This document shows, piece by piece, positions 37,336 to 45,022 of a stretch of DNA of 64,000 nt. How positions within the stretch are numbered: position 1 is the stretch's first letter; each line of letters begins with the position of its first letter. Below the pieces are notes generated by a model. It was not told where the DNA came from. It searched no databases and worked only from the letters and a program-made list of their open reading frames with translations. Source of the DNA: a virus; IMG/VR virus record IMGVR_UViG_3300013306_000001, positions 1-64,000 of that record; one strand, given 5' to 3'. A program made the translations under genes and the position numbers.

Positions 37336-38424
37336 ATGCCACTTTCTTATAATCCTACGGACTTCAACCGCGTAGTAGACCTGTCCGAAGATATCATGAT
37401 CGTCCCCAACTCTTGGGGTCTGTTCAATCAATTAGGTATCTTCGACGTAGAACGTAAAACCCAAAAGACTGTTCTGGTTCCTCGCACTACTTGGAACGAA
37501 GGTTTGATTCCAGACCGTAACTGGGATGAACGTAACAACGCATCCCGTGGTCCAGCTCGTAGCTATCTGACTGCTTCTATTCCTCACTTCCCTTTGGATG
37601 ATGCAATTACTCCAAATGATGTTGACGGTGTTGTTGCTTGGGATAACGTTTTCGCCGGTATCCAAACTGAAACTGTTGCCGGTACTCGTGCCCGTAAAAT
37701 GCAACAAATGCGTATGAACCACGCTGTGACTCTTGAAGCTGCTCGTGCTCAACTGATCACCACTGGTTCCGTATATGCTCCAAGTGGTACTCTGCGTCAA
37801 TCCTACGGTGCTACCATTAACTGGTACAACGAGTTTGGTGTTACCCGTACTGAACTGACCATGCCTTTGAACAGCCTTGCTACTGATCCTCTGGAAAGTG
37901 TTGAGCCTATCATTGCTGGTGTTCAAGATGGTATTCAGTCTGGTCAAGTTGTTGAGGGCATGATTGCTGTTTGCTCACCTTCTTTCTTCAACGCACTGAT
38001 CACCCACCCTTTCGTGGTAGATGCTTACAAATACTACGCTCGTGATCGTGGTGCTGACGTTCTGACTGGTCGTCTAACTGCTAATGCCTATGGTCTGGAT
38101 GCTCGTTATCGCACCTTCAGCTATGGTGGTATTCTGTGGATCGAATATCGTGGTAGCTACACCGACCGTGTAACTGGAGCAACTGTTCCTTACATCCCAG
38201 CCGGTGATGCGTACGTGTTCCCACAAGTGGCTGCTGCTGCACTGTTCAAAACTTACTTTGCTCCGGCAAACCGTTTTGCAACTGTTAACCAAACTGCCCA
38301 AGAAGCATACTGGTTTGAATACATGAACGAGAAAGACGATTTCATCGAAATTATGTCCGAATCTAACTTCATGAACGCCGTACTGCGTCCTCAAGCTCTG
38401 GTTCGCGTAAGTATCGCTGCCTAA
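37336..38424 (+). CDS. Major capsid protein (lambda gpE-like), 362 aa
   Basis: ATG after TGGAGCTTAAATAACT. Motifs FNQLGIFDVERKTQKTVLVP, then ERNNASRGPARSYLTASIPH and FPLDDAITPNDV are those of the gpE family of HK97-fold capsid proteins; the length is close to lambda gpE. It follows the protease and decoration genes, and a terminator lies immediately after, consistent with very high expression. Forms the icosahedral shell. Confidence 0.85.
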   Translation: MPLSYNPTDFNRVVDLSEDIMIVPNSWGLFNQLGIFDVERKTQKTVLVPRTTWNEGLIPDRNWDERNNASRGPARSYLTASIPHFPLDDAITPNDVDGVVAWDNVFAGIQTETVAGTRARKMQQMRMNHAVTLEAARAQLITTGSVYAPSGTLRQSYGATINWYNEFGVTRTELTMPLNSLATDPLESVEPIIAGVQDGIQSGQVVEGMIAVCSPSFFNALITHPFVVDAYKYYARDRGADVLTGRLTANAYGLDARYRTFSYGGILWIEYRGSYTDRVTGATVPYIPAGDAYVFPQVAAAALFKTYFAPANRFATVNQTAQEAYWFEYMNEKDDFIEIMSESNFMNAVLRPQALVRVSIAA

Positions 38425-38432
38425 ATCTGAAT

Positions 38433-38454
38433 GGGGCTGAAAAGCCCCTTCTTT
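38433..38454 (+). terminator. Terminator after the capsid gene
   Basis: GGGGCT-GAAA-AGCCCC stem followed by TTCTTT. Likely partial, since the neck genes continue on the same strand. Confidence 0.7.
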
Positions 38455-38466
38455 GGAGATATAAAT

Positions 38467-38691
38467 ATGGCTGTTACCCCAACAGTTGGCGCAGGTTATA
38501 TTGAGGCAGTCAATTCTGTTGCTGCTCAAGTGAACTCTGGTGCTGGTGTTCCTGTTGCAACTACTACTGTCAATGGCACTGTAAAGAAAGCTGCAACTCA
38601 AGCTAACTTCGCAGGTGCAGATACAGCAGCCCTCATCGTTGAGTTGAATGCTTTTCTGGCTAAACTCAAAGCTGCTGGTATTGTCGCTTAA
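38467..38691 (+). CDS. Head-fibre-like small protein, 74 aa
   Basis: ATG at 38467 chosen for TTTGGAGATATAA upstream, not the ATG at 38431 that lies within the terminator. Sequence GTVKKAATQANFAGADTAAL then ELNAFLAKLKAAGIV matches the C-terminal motif common in head-fibre type phage proteins. Ala/Val-rich, no charge clusters. Encoded right after the capsid, so a minor capsid surface protein is plausible. Confidence 0.5.
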   Translation: MAVTPTVGAGYIEAVNSVAAQVNSGAGVPVATTTVNGTVKKAATQANFAGADTAALIVELNAFLAKLKAAGIVA

Positions 38692-38736
38692 AAATTGGGC
38701 AGCTAGTCTGCCCTCCTTACTTTTAAAGGAGTGGCT

Positions 38737-39192
38737 ATGGCCTTAACGCCCATTCAACAAGTTAGAATTTTGATCGGTGATGTTCCAACATCCCCTTTCT
38801 ATCAGCTATTCACTGATGATGAAATACAATTCTTTCTTGATCAGAATAATGGAAATGTTCAACTAGCTGCAAGGATGGCTGCAATTTCTGCAAGCTTTCA
38901 ATTGGCTGGTTGGAGTACAAGAGAGCGCACTGGAGACATTGAAGTGTGGTCTTCTCTTTCTACTCAATATTTAAAAGCTCTTGGTAATCTAATTGACAAC
39001 CCAATTGTTAATTTACCTAATGGAATGATGCCTTGGGCTGGCGGGATTAGTTGGGCAGATGTTTGTGACAATAATCATAATCCAGATAATGTTCGTCCTA
39101 AACTTTCACAAATTAAAACTTGTGATTGTGATGATAGATGTAGTTGCGAGTGTTCAGATACTTTTGGTGTTGAATTTATTGTGATTCCTTAA
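38737..39192 (+). CDS. Head-tail adaptor protein, 151 aa
   Basis: ATG at 38737 preferred over GTG at 38731 because AAAGGAG sits 5-6 nt upstream. N-terminal TPIQQVRILIGDVPTSPFYQ and LFTDDEIQFFLDQNNGNVQL are a pattern typical of gp6/gp15-like connector proteins that sit under the portal. The C-terminal part has a Cys cluster (TCDCDDRCSCECSD), unusual for this family. Confidence 0.6.
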   Translation: MALTPIQQVRILIGDVPTSPFYQLFTDDEIQFFLDQNNGNVQLAARMAAISASFQLAGWSTRERTGDIEVWSSLSTQYLKALGNLIDNPIVNLPNGMMPWAGGISWADVCDNNHNPDNVRPKLSQIKTCDCDDRCSCECSDTFGVEFIVIP

Positions 39193-39201
39193 GGAGTTGA
39201 T

Positions 39202-39576
39202 ATGTTAAAACCTCAATTCCTTTTGACCCATAAAATTCCACTAACAATCTTTCGTAAATCTGAAGGGTCTTATGTTAATGGTAGGTGGGTAGAAGGTACA
39301 ACTTCTGAAATTGTTCTCCAAGTCAATATTCAGCCCTTAAAGCCTTACGAAATTCTAATGCTTCCAGAAGCTGATAGAACAAGAGCTTGGGTGAAATTCT
39401 ACTCTGCGGATTATGCTCGTACTCTCAAGGAAGGGGTTGGTGGTTGGTCTGCCGATGAATTCATTTGGAAGAATGATCGTTATAAAATCATGAAGGTTGA
39501 TGATTGGACGAACGGAATGGGGATATTGGAGCATGTAAAAATTCAGGCTGCAAGAATTGAGCTGACACCAAATTAG
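39202..39576 (+). CDS. Head closure or stopper-type protein, 124 aa
   Basis: ATG after AAGGAGTTGAT. Beta-rich product (FRKSEGSYVNGRWVEGTTSE, LQVNIQPL) with size and position of head-tail joining proteins (gp16/FII-like). The pattern VNGRWVEG...I.ANIQP is common in such proteins. Predicted ring below the adaptor. Confidence 0.55.
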   Translation: MLKPQFLLTHKIPLTIFRKSEGSYVNGRWVEGTTSEIVLQVNIQPLKPYEILMLPEADRTRAWVKFYSADYARTLKEGVGGWSADEFIWKNDRYKIMKVDDWTNGMGILEHVKIQAARIELTPN

Positions 39577-39585
39577 GGAGTATCT

Positions 39586-40053
39586 ATGGCATCAAAATTA
39601 AAAGTAGATACTTCTGTATGGGATAAGATAAAGAGGAATATCTTGGTTGGTAACAACCTTGAGGTTTCTACTGGATTCTTTGAAGATGCTATTTATGATG
39701 AAGAGAATAACAACGCTCAAGTTGCTCAGATTGCTAGGGACAACGAAGAGGGAACTGTAAAGAATCCAACGCGTCCTTTTATGCGTGTAGGGTTTGGTGG
39801 CAAGGTAGCCAAGCAGCTTCCAGACTTATTCAAAGATAACATGAAACGCATTGCCGAAGGTAAGTCTACCTTTGTTCAAGAATACACAAAGTTAGGCTCA
39901 ATTCTCACTGCTGAAATGAAACAATCTATTATCGAATGGTCCACACCACCCAACAGCCCTAGAACGATTGCAGACAAGGGTTTTAATGATCCTTTGATCA
40001 AGACAGGGAAGATGTTGGAGTCTGTAGAATCAAAAGTTGAGGCTAAACCATGA
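39586..40053 (+). CDS. Neck or tail-completion protein, 155 aa
   Basis: ATG after AGGGAGTATCT. Contains TRPFMRVGFGGKVAKQLPDL and a helical segment, then SPRTIADKGFNDPLIKTGKM, which matches the usual end of gpG/HK97-gp10-type neck proteins (NSPxTxxxKGFNxPLxxTGxM). Overlaps the next gene by 4 nt (ATGA). Confidence 0.65.
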   Translation: MASKLKVDTSVWDKIKRNILVGNNLEVSTGFFEDAIYDEENNNAQVAQIARDNEEGTVKNPTRPFMRVGFGGKVAKQLPDLFKDNMKRIAEGKSTFVQEYTKLGSILTAEMKQSIIEWSTPPNSPRTIADKGFNDPLIKTGKMLESVESKVEAKP

Positions 40054-40583
40054 GTATTTATTCTCAACTAGAAGATGGGTTGTACAATGTTGCTTTGGTG
40101 GCTCTTTCAAAGTTCACTAACCCACAGGTTATTTTTAGTCATCTTAATGGTACAGAACCTGCTGAAAGTTTTGTGATAATCAATATCCTAAGCAACACAC
40201 AGCAAGGGCATCACACAACTTCCACACTTACAGATACTCAAGAAATATTAGCCACGCAAGCATCTTATGAAGTGTTTGTACAATTTAGTTTCTGTGGTAG
40301 TAAGTCTGGAGAAATGTCTTCAAGCTTCAATCAAAGAATTAATAACAATCACAAAGTGTTTGAAGAATTAGCTAAAAACAATATGGGTGTTATGCGTAAA
40401 AGTCCTATGCGTAGAGCCCCACAGAAAAGAGACACTAAGTGGGTTGAATACCACAATTTAGATGTCACCTTTTCCTATACAGTCGTTACACAAGAGCTTG
40501 TAGATGTTATTGAGGTTGTAATTCTTCAAGATGTTATTACAGGCGATGTATTCACTGTCCCCCCAGATATCGTTACACCATAA
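40050..40583 (+). CDS. Tail terminator protein, 177 aa
   Basis: Overlaps the neck gene. Sequence SIYSQLEDGLYNVALVALSK, then EPAESFVIINILSNTQQGHH and TQASYEVFVQFSFCGSKSGE fit the tail terminator family of long-tailed phages (ring that stops tube and sheath growth). Position just before the sheath supports it. Confidence 0.6.
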   Translation: MSIYSQLEDGLYNVALVALSKFTNPQVIFSHLNGTEPAESFVIINILSNTQQGHHTTSTLTDTQEILATQASYEVFVQFSFCGSKSGEMSSSFNQRINNNHKVFEELAKNNMGVMRKSPMRRAPQKRDTKWVEYHNLDVTFSYTVVTQELVDVIEVVILQDVITGDVFTVPPDIVTP

Positions 40584-40621
40584 GGCATTCGTATGCCAAA
40601 CAACAATTAAAGGATATTCGA

Positions 40622-41914
40622 ATGTCAGAACTCGACCAAATCGTACAGCTCCAGCTGACCCGTGGCTCTACTCCGGTGGAGACGGCTAGCTTCCAAATCC
40701 CCGGTATCTTAGCCACATTTACTAATTTCTCGGAACGTACTCGCACCTACACTGATATTGATGGTGTTGGCGAAGACTTCCGTACAACTGATCTAGTTTA
40801 TATGATCGCAAGTAAACTGTTTGGTCAGTCTACTGTTGGCGCTGTTCCTCCAAGTATTGTAGTAGGTCGTCGTCAAGTTAACACTGTAAACGGCTCTGTA
40901 ACCGTACAGAACTCTACTCCTTACACAGTAACTATCAACGGCACCACTTACAGCTTTACTAGTGATGCTTCAGCCACTGCAATTGAAATCATTGCAGGTT
41001 TGGACACAGCAGTAGGTACAAGCCCAGTAGGTGTAACTTTCACCGATAACTTGGATGGTACTTTCACTGTAGGTCCAACTGTCGCAGGTACTCCATGGTC
41101 TTTCCGTGCATCTACTAACATTACTCTTGCAAATGCTACACCTACCGAGAGTTATGCAGATGCTGAAGTAGCCATGAACGAGGACAACGGTACTTGGTAT
41201 GCTCTGTTTACCGATACCCATGTTCAAGCTGATGTAGTTGCTCTAAGTAATGTCATTGTAGCACAACGTAAGATCTTCGGTACTTCCTCACAAGATGCTG
41301 CTGTAATCACCACCGGTACTACTGACGTGGCTGCTGTGCTGAGTGCTGCAAGTGCTGGCCGTACTTATGGTGTATATCTTCCTACTGCTGATACCGAGTA
41401 CCCAGAAGCAGCTTGGGCTGGTAGTCAGCTGGCTTATACCCCAGGCTCTAATGATTGGGACTTCAAGCGTGCTGTAGGTGTTACTGTCAGCAAACTTAGT
41501 GATACTGCCCGTGTTAACCTTCGCAATAAGAACATGAACATGTACACTCGTGTTGGTGGCGTTAACATTTTCCAAGATGGTAATATGTTTGATGCTTCTC
41601 CGATTGATGAGGTTATCGGCATTGACTGGCTGTATGCTCGTTTGCAAGAAGGTATCTACTTCCGTCTGATCAACTCTCTGAAAATCCCTATGACCAACCC
41701 AGGTCTGGTTATTGTAGAGAACGAAATCCGTTCTGTACTTTCTCAAGCAGAAGCTAACGGCTTGATTGATCGCGGATGGTCATGCACCACCCCTGATGTA
41801 CTCGACATCCCTGAAAACATGAGGGCTGCCCGCACCGCTGGGGTGTTTAAATTCAATGCCCGCCTCGCCGGGTCAATCAGAAAGATCCAGATCACCGGAT
41901 TCCTTAGCGTATAA
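40622..41914 (+). CDS. Contractile tail sheath protein, 430 aa
   Basis: ATG after AAAGGATATTCGA. Domain order matches sheath proteins of the DUF3383 type: N-terminal linker (QIVQLQLTRGSTPVETASFQ), variable beta insertion (about 85-200), and conserved C-terminal region (NLRNKNMNMYTRVGGVNIFQ, EVIGIDWLYARLQEGIYFRL, AARTAGVFKFNARLAGSIRK). Its presence makes the virion a myovirus. The gene stops at 41914, followed by a GIY-YIG gene that separates it from the tube genes. Confidence 0.85.
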   Translation: MSELDQIVQLQLTRGSTPVETASFQIPGILATFTNFSERTRTYTDIDGVGEDFRTTDLVYMIASKLFGQSTVGAVPPSIVVGRRQVNTVNGSVTVQNSTPYTVTINGTTYSFTSDASATAIEIIAGLDTAVGTSPVGVTFTDNLDGTFTVGPTVAGTPWSFRASTNITLANATPTESYADAEVAMNEDNGTWYALFTDTHVQADVVALSNVIVAQRKIFGTSSQDAAVITTGTTDVAAVLSAASAGRTYGVYLPTADTEYPEAAWAGSQLAYTPGSNDWDFKRAVGVTVSKLSDTARVNLRNKNMNMYTRVGGVNIFQDGNMFDASPIDEVIGIDWLYARLQEGIYFRLINSLKIPMTNPGLVIVENEIRSVLSQAEANGLIDRGWSCTTPDVLDIPENMRAARTAGVFKFNARLAGSIRKIQITGFLSV

Positions 41915-41948
41915 TTCTAAAAGTCTTCAATTCTCTTTTGAGACGTGG

Positions 41949-41954
41949 TATAAT
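41949..41954 (+). promoter_or_regulatory. -10 element of a private promoter for the GIY-YIG gene
   Basis: Exact TATAAT preceded by TGG, with a weak -35 (TTCAAT, 41926-41931) at 17 nt. It lies 30 nt before the TTG start at 41983, so the mobile gene seems to carry its own promoter. Confidence 0.5.
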
Positions 41955-41982
41955 ATCCACTAATTTTAAATGGAGGTTTATA

Positions 41983-42870
41983 TTGAAGTCTTATTATCTT
42001 TACAAAATAGTAAATACGGTAAATGAAAAAGTATACATTGGTATAACTTATAGGCCGAAAGATCGTCTAAGAGAACATTTTTCTAAGTCTTCTACTTGTA
42101 GGAAGCTTAACCGCGCGATTAAAAAGTACGGCAAAGATAAATTTTCTATGATTATTCTTTGTGAAGGTTTAGAAGATTATATTATTGATTTAGAAGAAAA
42201 AGCAATTTCTATTTATGACTCTATAGAAAATGGATACAACCTAATGAGTGGGCACCCCAATAAAAATGGGGCCTCTCACTCAACAGAGTCTAAGTTAAGA
42301 ATTTCTGAAGCATTATTTAAATATTATTCACAAAATGTTTGTGTTAATCTTGGGGCAACTCGCCTTAGTAAGCGTGATCTTCAACCTTACTATGTCAAAG
42401 GTTTTTGGTTTCCTACGAAAGTAGTTGCCTTAAAATCTCTTAATATGAACGAAAAAAGTTTTTATAAATGGAGAAAAGAGGGGACATTAGGCGAAGTTTG
42501 TCACCCTGCCAGCAACTCTAAGTCTCATACTCCTGTTTATTTACTTGGCTTTTGGTTCAATGACTTACTTGAAGCAAGTGTTACCTTACAGAAAGATAAA
42601 GATTTTCTGTTGCTTCTTTTAAGGTCAGACCAGTTTGAAGAAGACCTTGGTAAAATTGGAACAAAACCAAGGAAGAAACCTAAGAACATAAACATAGGTG
42701 TGAATCAGAGGGACAACGGAACATACAGAGCAATTTTAACAGTAAATAAACACAAGGTTCTAAATAAAACTTTCAGTAATTTGCAAGCTGCTCTCTTAGC
42801 TTACGACGATGCATCAGAAGAACATTATGGTGATCGACCGAACAAAACTCAAAAGGGAGCGATCCCATAA
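41983..42870 (+). CDS. GIY-YIG homing endonuclease with AP2-like C-terminus, 295 aa
   Basis: TTG at 41983, with TGGAGG about 7 nt upstream, preferred to another in-frame TTG at 41938. Catalytic domain: SYYLYKIVNTVNEKVYIGIT (Y...YIG), RLREHF, and E within DLEEKAISIYDS, then YNLMSGH, giving a complete GIY-YIG core. C-terminal KNINIGVNQRDNGTYRAILT with F.NLQAALLAYDDA is AP2-like DNA binding. Inserted between the sheath and tube genes. Codon use is AT-rich compared with the highly expressed neighbours. Confidence 0.8.
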   Translation: MKSYYLYKIVNTVNEKVYIGITYRPKDRLREHFSKSSTCRKLNRAIKKYGKDKFSMIILCEGLEDYIIDLEEKAISIYDSIENGYNLMSGHPNKNGASHSTESKLRISEALFKYYSQNVCVNLGATRLSKRDLQPYYVKGFWFPTKVVALKSLNMNEKSFYKWRKEGTLGEVCHPASNSKSHTPVYLLGFWFNDLLEASVTLQKDKDFLLLLLRSDQFEEDLGKIGTKPRKKPKNINIGVNQRDNGTYRAILTVNKHKVLNKTFSNLQAALLAYDDASEEHYGDRPNKTQKGAIP

Positions 42871-42887
42871 TTAAAAGGTATATTTAA

Positions 42888-43409
42888 ATGGCCGATGGCG
42901 TATTGGGCTCATACAGCCCTGAAGCAATGGTTGTAATCATTAGTAAGGGTGACTTTGTTCATCGTATTGGTGGTTACGCCGATGGTACTTTTCTAAATAT
43001 TTCGCGTATCACTCCAGCATCAGAACTGTATGTAGCTTCTGATCTACAAGCTGGCCGTGTTAAGCGTCGTAATAAAGCAAGCACTATCACCCTAACCCTG
43101 TTCCAACAAAGTTCAAGCAATGCTATTTTGCAAGAGCTGCAACGTGCTGACGAAGAAGACGATAGAAACTCTTGGGTTTTCTCTATCACCATCAAGGATA
43201 CTTCTGGTACTAGCGTATTCTCATCTAACCAAGCATTTATCTCCACTGTTCCAGATATTGGTTATTCAAATACCACTGAAACTCGTGATTGGATGATCAG
43301 TGCAGTTAGTGTTGATTCTCACGTTGGCAGCAACATGGAATTTGATGCTGCTGAAGTTGCAGCAATGGCAGCGGTTGGGGTTCAAGTTCCAGCCCGGTGG
43401 CAGCTCTAA
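42888..43409 (+). CDS. Tail tube protein, copy 1, 173 aa
   Basis: ATG after AAAAGGTATATTTAA. Motif chain VVIISKGDFVHRIGGYADGT, then VKRRNKASTITLTLFQQSSS and SVFSSNQAFISTVPDIGYSN is the DUF3277-type tail tube pattern. It follows the sheath (interrupted only by the mobile gene). Best-conserved of three tandem copies and the likely main tube subunit. Confidence 0.7.
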   Translation: MADGVLGSYSPEAMVVIISKGDFVHRIGGYADGTFLNISRITPASELYVASDLQAGRVKRRNKASTITLTLFQQSSSNAILQELQRADEEDDRNSWVFSITIKDTSGTSVFSSNQAFISTVPDIGYSNTTETRDWMISAVSVDSHVGSNMEFDAAEVAAMAAVGVQVPARWQL

Positions 43410-43425
43410 TAGGTAAGGAAGTATA

Positions 43426-43926
43426 ATGGCCCAATTAGCTACTTATATGCCAGAGGAAGTAACCATCCTTCTTGCTGGTATTCCAGTCTCAGGCTTTATC
43501 CAAGGGTCATTTATTTCTGTTGACAAGGATGTCAAACCTTTTACATCTAAACGTACTGCTGATGGAACAGTTAGTCGGATGTATAATAATGACCAAACCT
43601 ATACAATTAATTTGACTCTTTACAGTGGTAGTGATTCTAACCAACTTCTAACTAGACTTTGGCAACTAGATGAAATTACACAAAGAGGTAAATTTCCTCT
43701 GATGATCAAGGATGGTAGTGGATCAGATTTATTCTTCTCCACAACTACTTGGATTGAGGGTATTCCTTCTTTAGTGAAGAGTAACCAATATGAACCTCGT
43801 GCATGGACATTACGTTCAAGCTCAGCAATAATAAACATTGGTGGTAATGGTGATGCTGAATCTATCTTAAATGATATTGTCAGTATTGCTACCTCTGCTC
43901 TCCCTGCTCTAAAAGGATTAATTTAA
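43426..43926 (+). CDS. Tail tube paralogue, copy 2, 166 aa
   Basis: ATG after GTAAGGAAGTATA. Shares the layout of copy 1: EVTILLAGIPVSGFIQGSFI, SRMYNNDQTYTINLTLYSGS, LTRLWQLDEI, LFFSTTTWIEGIPSLVKSNQ, and a W.LRS-type strand. Its stop is followed immediately by the ATG of copy 3. It may form a special tube end or an initiating ring. Confidence 0.65.
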   Translation: MAQLATYMPEEVTILLAGIPVSGFIQGSFISVDKDVKPFTSKRTADGTVSRMYNNDQTYTINLTLYSGSDSNQLLTRLWQLDEITQRGKFPLMIKDGSGSDLFFSTTTWIEGIPSLVKSNQYEPRAWTLRSSSAIINIGGNGDAESILNDIVSIATSALPALKGLI

Positions 43927-44424
43927 ATGACTAATTCTTTTAGTGTAGAGACATATTCAGCTTCAGATGTTAAGTTATCTATCGGTGGCTATATTATTAC
44001 TGGTTGGGATAACTTAACAATTAACAGACGTGTTAAAGCTTTCACTCCAGTTTATGGCATTCGTGGTAAGAATACTAGGGTTAAGAATGTTGACACGTCA
44101 GCTACAATTATCATTACTCTGATTCAAACTTCTCAGAGTAATGATGTACTTTCCTACATACATGAATTAGATATTGACGAAGGTACTGCTAGGATAACAC
44201 TAACTCTTAAGGATAACTCAGGAAGAAGTGTTTTCTCTAGCAACGAAGCTTATATCTCATCCTATCCTACAAAATCTTTCTCAGGTGATTTTACCTATAA
44301 TACTTGGGAGATTATTTTACAATCAACACAATCATACACTGTTGGTGGCAATGGCAGGCCAAGCACTGGCCTCCTAGACAATATCATCAGTGATGCAACT
44401 GACTTTGTTAGTGATTTATTTTAA
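43927..44424 (+). CDS. Tail tube paralogue, copy 3, 165 aa
   Basis: Starts directly after the previous stop. Contains DVKLSIGGYIITGWDNLTIN, KNVDTSATIIITLIQTSQSN, IHELD and SVFSSNEAYISSYPTKSFSG, which align with copy 1 (SVFSSNQAFIS). Either a minor tube component such as a tube initiator or terminator-like ring, or a redundant duplicate. Confidence 0.65.
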   Translation: MTNSFSVETYSASDVKLSIGGYIITGWDNLTINRRVKAFTPVYGIRGKNTRVKNVDTSATIIITLIQTSQSNDVLSYIHELDIDEGTARITLTLKDNSGRSVFSSNEAYISSYPTKSFSGDFTYNTWEIILQSTQSYTVGGNGRPSTGLLDNIISDATDFVSDLF

Positions 44425-44451
44425 AGCTAACTACAATCTGAGATAAAATAA

Positions 44452-44772
44452 ATGGCAGCTCCACAAATTAAAGCCCTCCCCCAAGAAACCATTGAAGTTG
44501 GTGGAGAGGAATACGTAGTAACAGCTATGTCAGCTACTGACGGTCTCGCTTTCATGGAAAAGTATCAAGCTGACATGGATACGGGCAAGAGCGATCTTAA
44601 AGTTATGAAGGGTGTTATTAAAGCCTATGTAACTAAAGATAATAAAATTATCGACGATAAAACTTTTGATATTATCTTTGCTCGTAAATATATGCACCTA
44701 CAACAACTCTATGCAGAAGTTATCAAGTATAATTTCTCTGATGTTTTTCAAGCGCCCGGTACAGAAGAATAA
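44452..44772 (+). CDS. Tail assembly chaperone, short form, 106 aa
   Basis: ATG after GATAAAATAA. Product with DGLAFMEKYQADMDTGKSDL and IFARKYMHLQQLYAEVIKYN, the length and position of gpG-type tail chaperones between tube and tape measure. The zero frame stops at 44770-44772; a second frame continues without stop and gives the long form (see the adjacent entry). Confidence 0.65.
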   Translation: MAAPQIKALPQETIEVGGEEYVVTAMSATDGLAFMEKYQADMDTGKSDLKVMKGVIKAYVTKDNKIIDDKTFDIIFARKYMHLQQLYAEVIKYNFSDVFQAPGTEE

Positions 44773-45011
44773 GCAACAATCCTTCTGTATCCGGGCCTAT
44801 AGAAAAAGAGATTGAAAGCAAATACTCTCAGAGATGGGAGATTTACAGAATAGCAACTCATGAGAAAGGTGGGTTGGATATAGCTGCTGATATGAGTACA
44901 AAGTATAGTACTAAGCAGCTTTATGAAATGCTAGAAACGCTAGATGTCTATGACACACTTAAGAAGCTAGCTCATGATAGGGCAATAGCTGAATCTAAGC
45001 CTAAGAAATAA
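44452..45011 (+). CDS. Tail assembly chaperone, frameshifted long form (gpG-T type)
   Basis: The -1 frame is open from 44742 to TAA at 45009-45011 and lacks any start with a ribosome binding site. It encodes about 85 residues (KYSQRWEIYRIATHEKGGLD, KQLYEMLETLDVYDTLKKLA), resembling the T part of lambda gpG-T. A TGA at 44739-44741 in the -1 frame confines the slip to 44742-44770; TTTTTC (44744-44749) or GCGCCCGG are candidates. Frameshifted chaperones guide tape measure packing. Confidence 0.65.
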
Positions 45012-45022
45012 GGAGCTTCCTG

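Noticed and set aside
41288-41746. Long open frame on the minus strand inside the sheath gene
   Set aside because: Lies fully antisense to a strongly conserved structural gene, has no ribosome binding site, and mirrors the codon bias of the sheath. Similar antisense frames in the capsid, tube and fibre genes were left out for the same reason.
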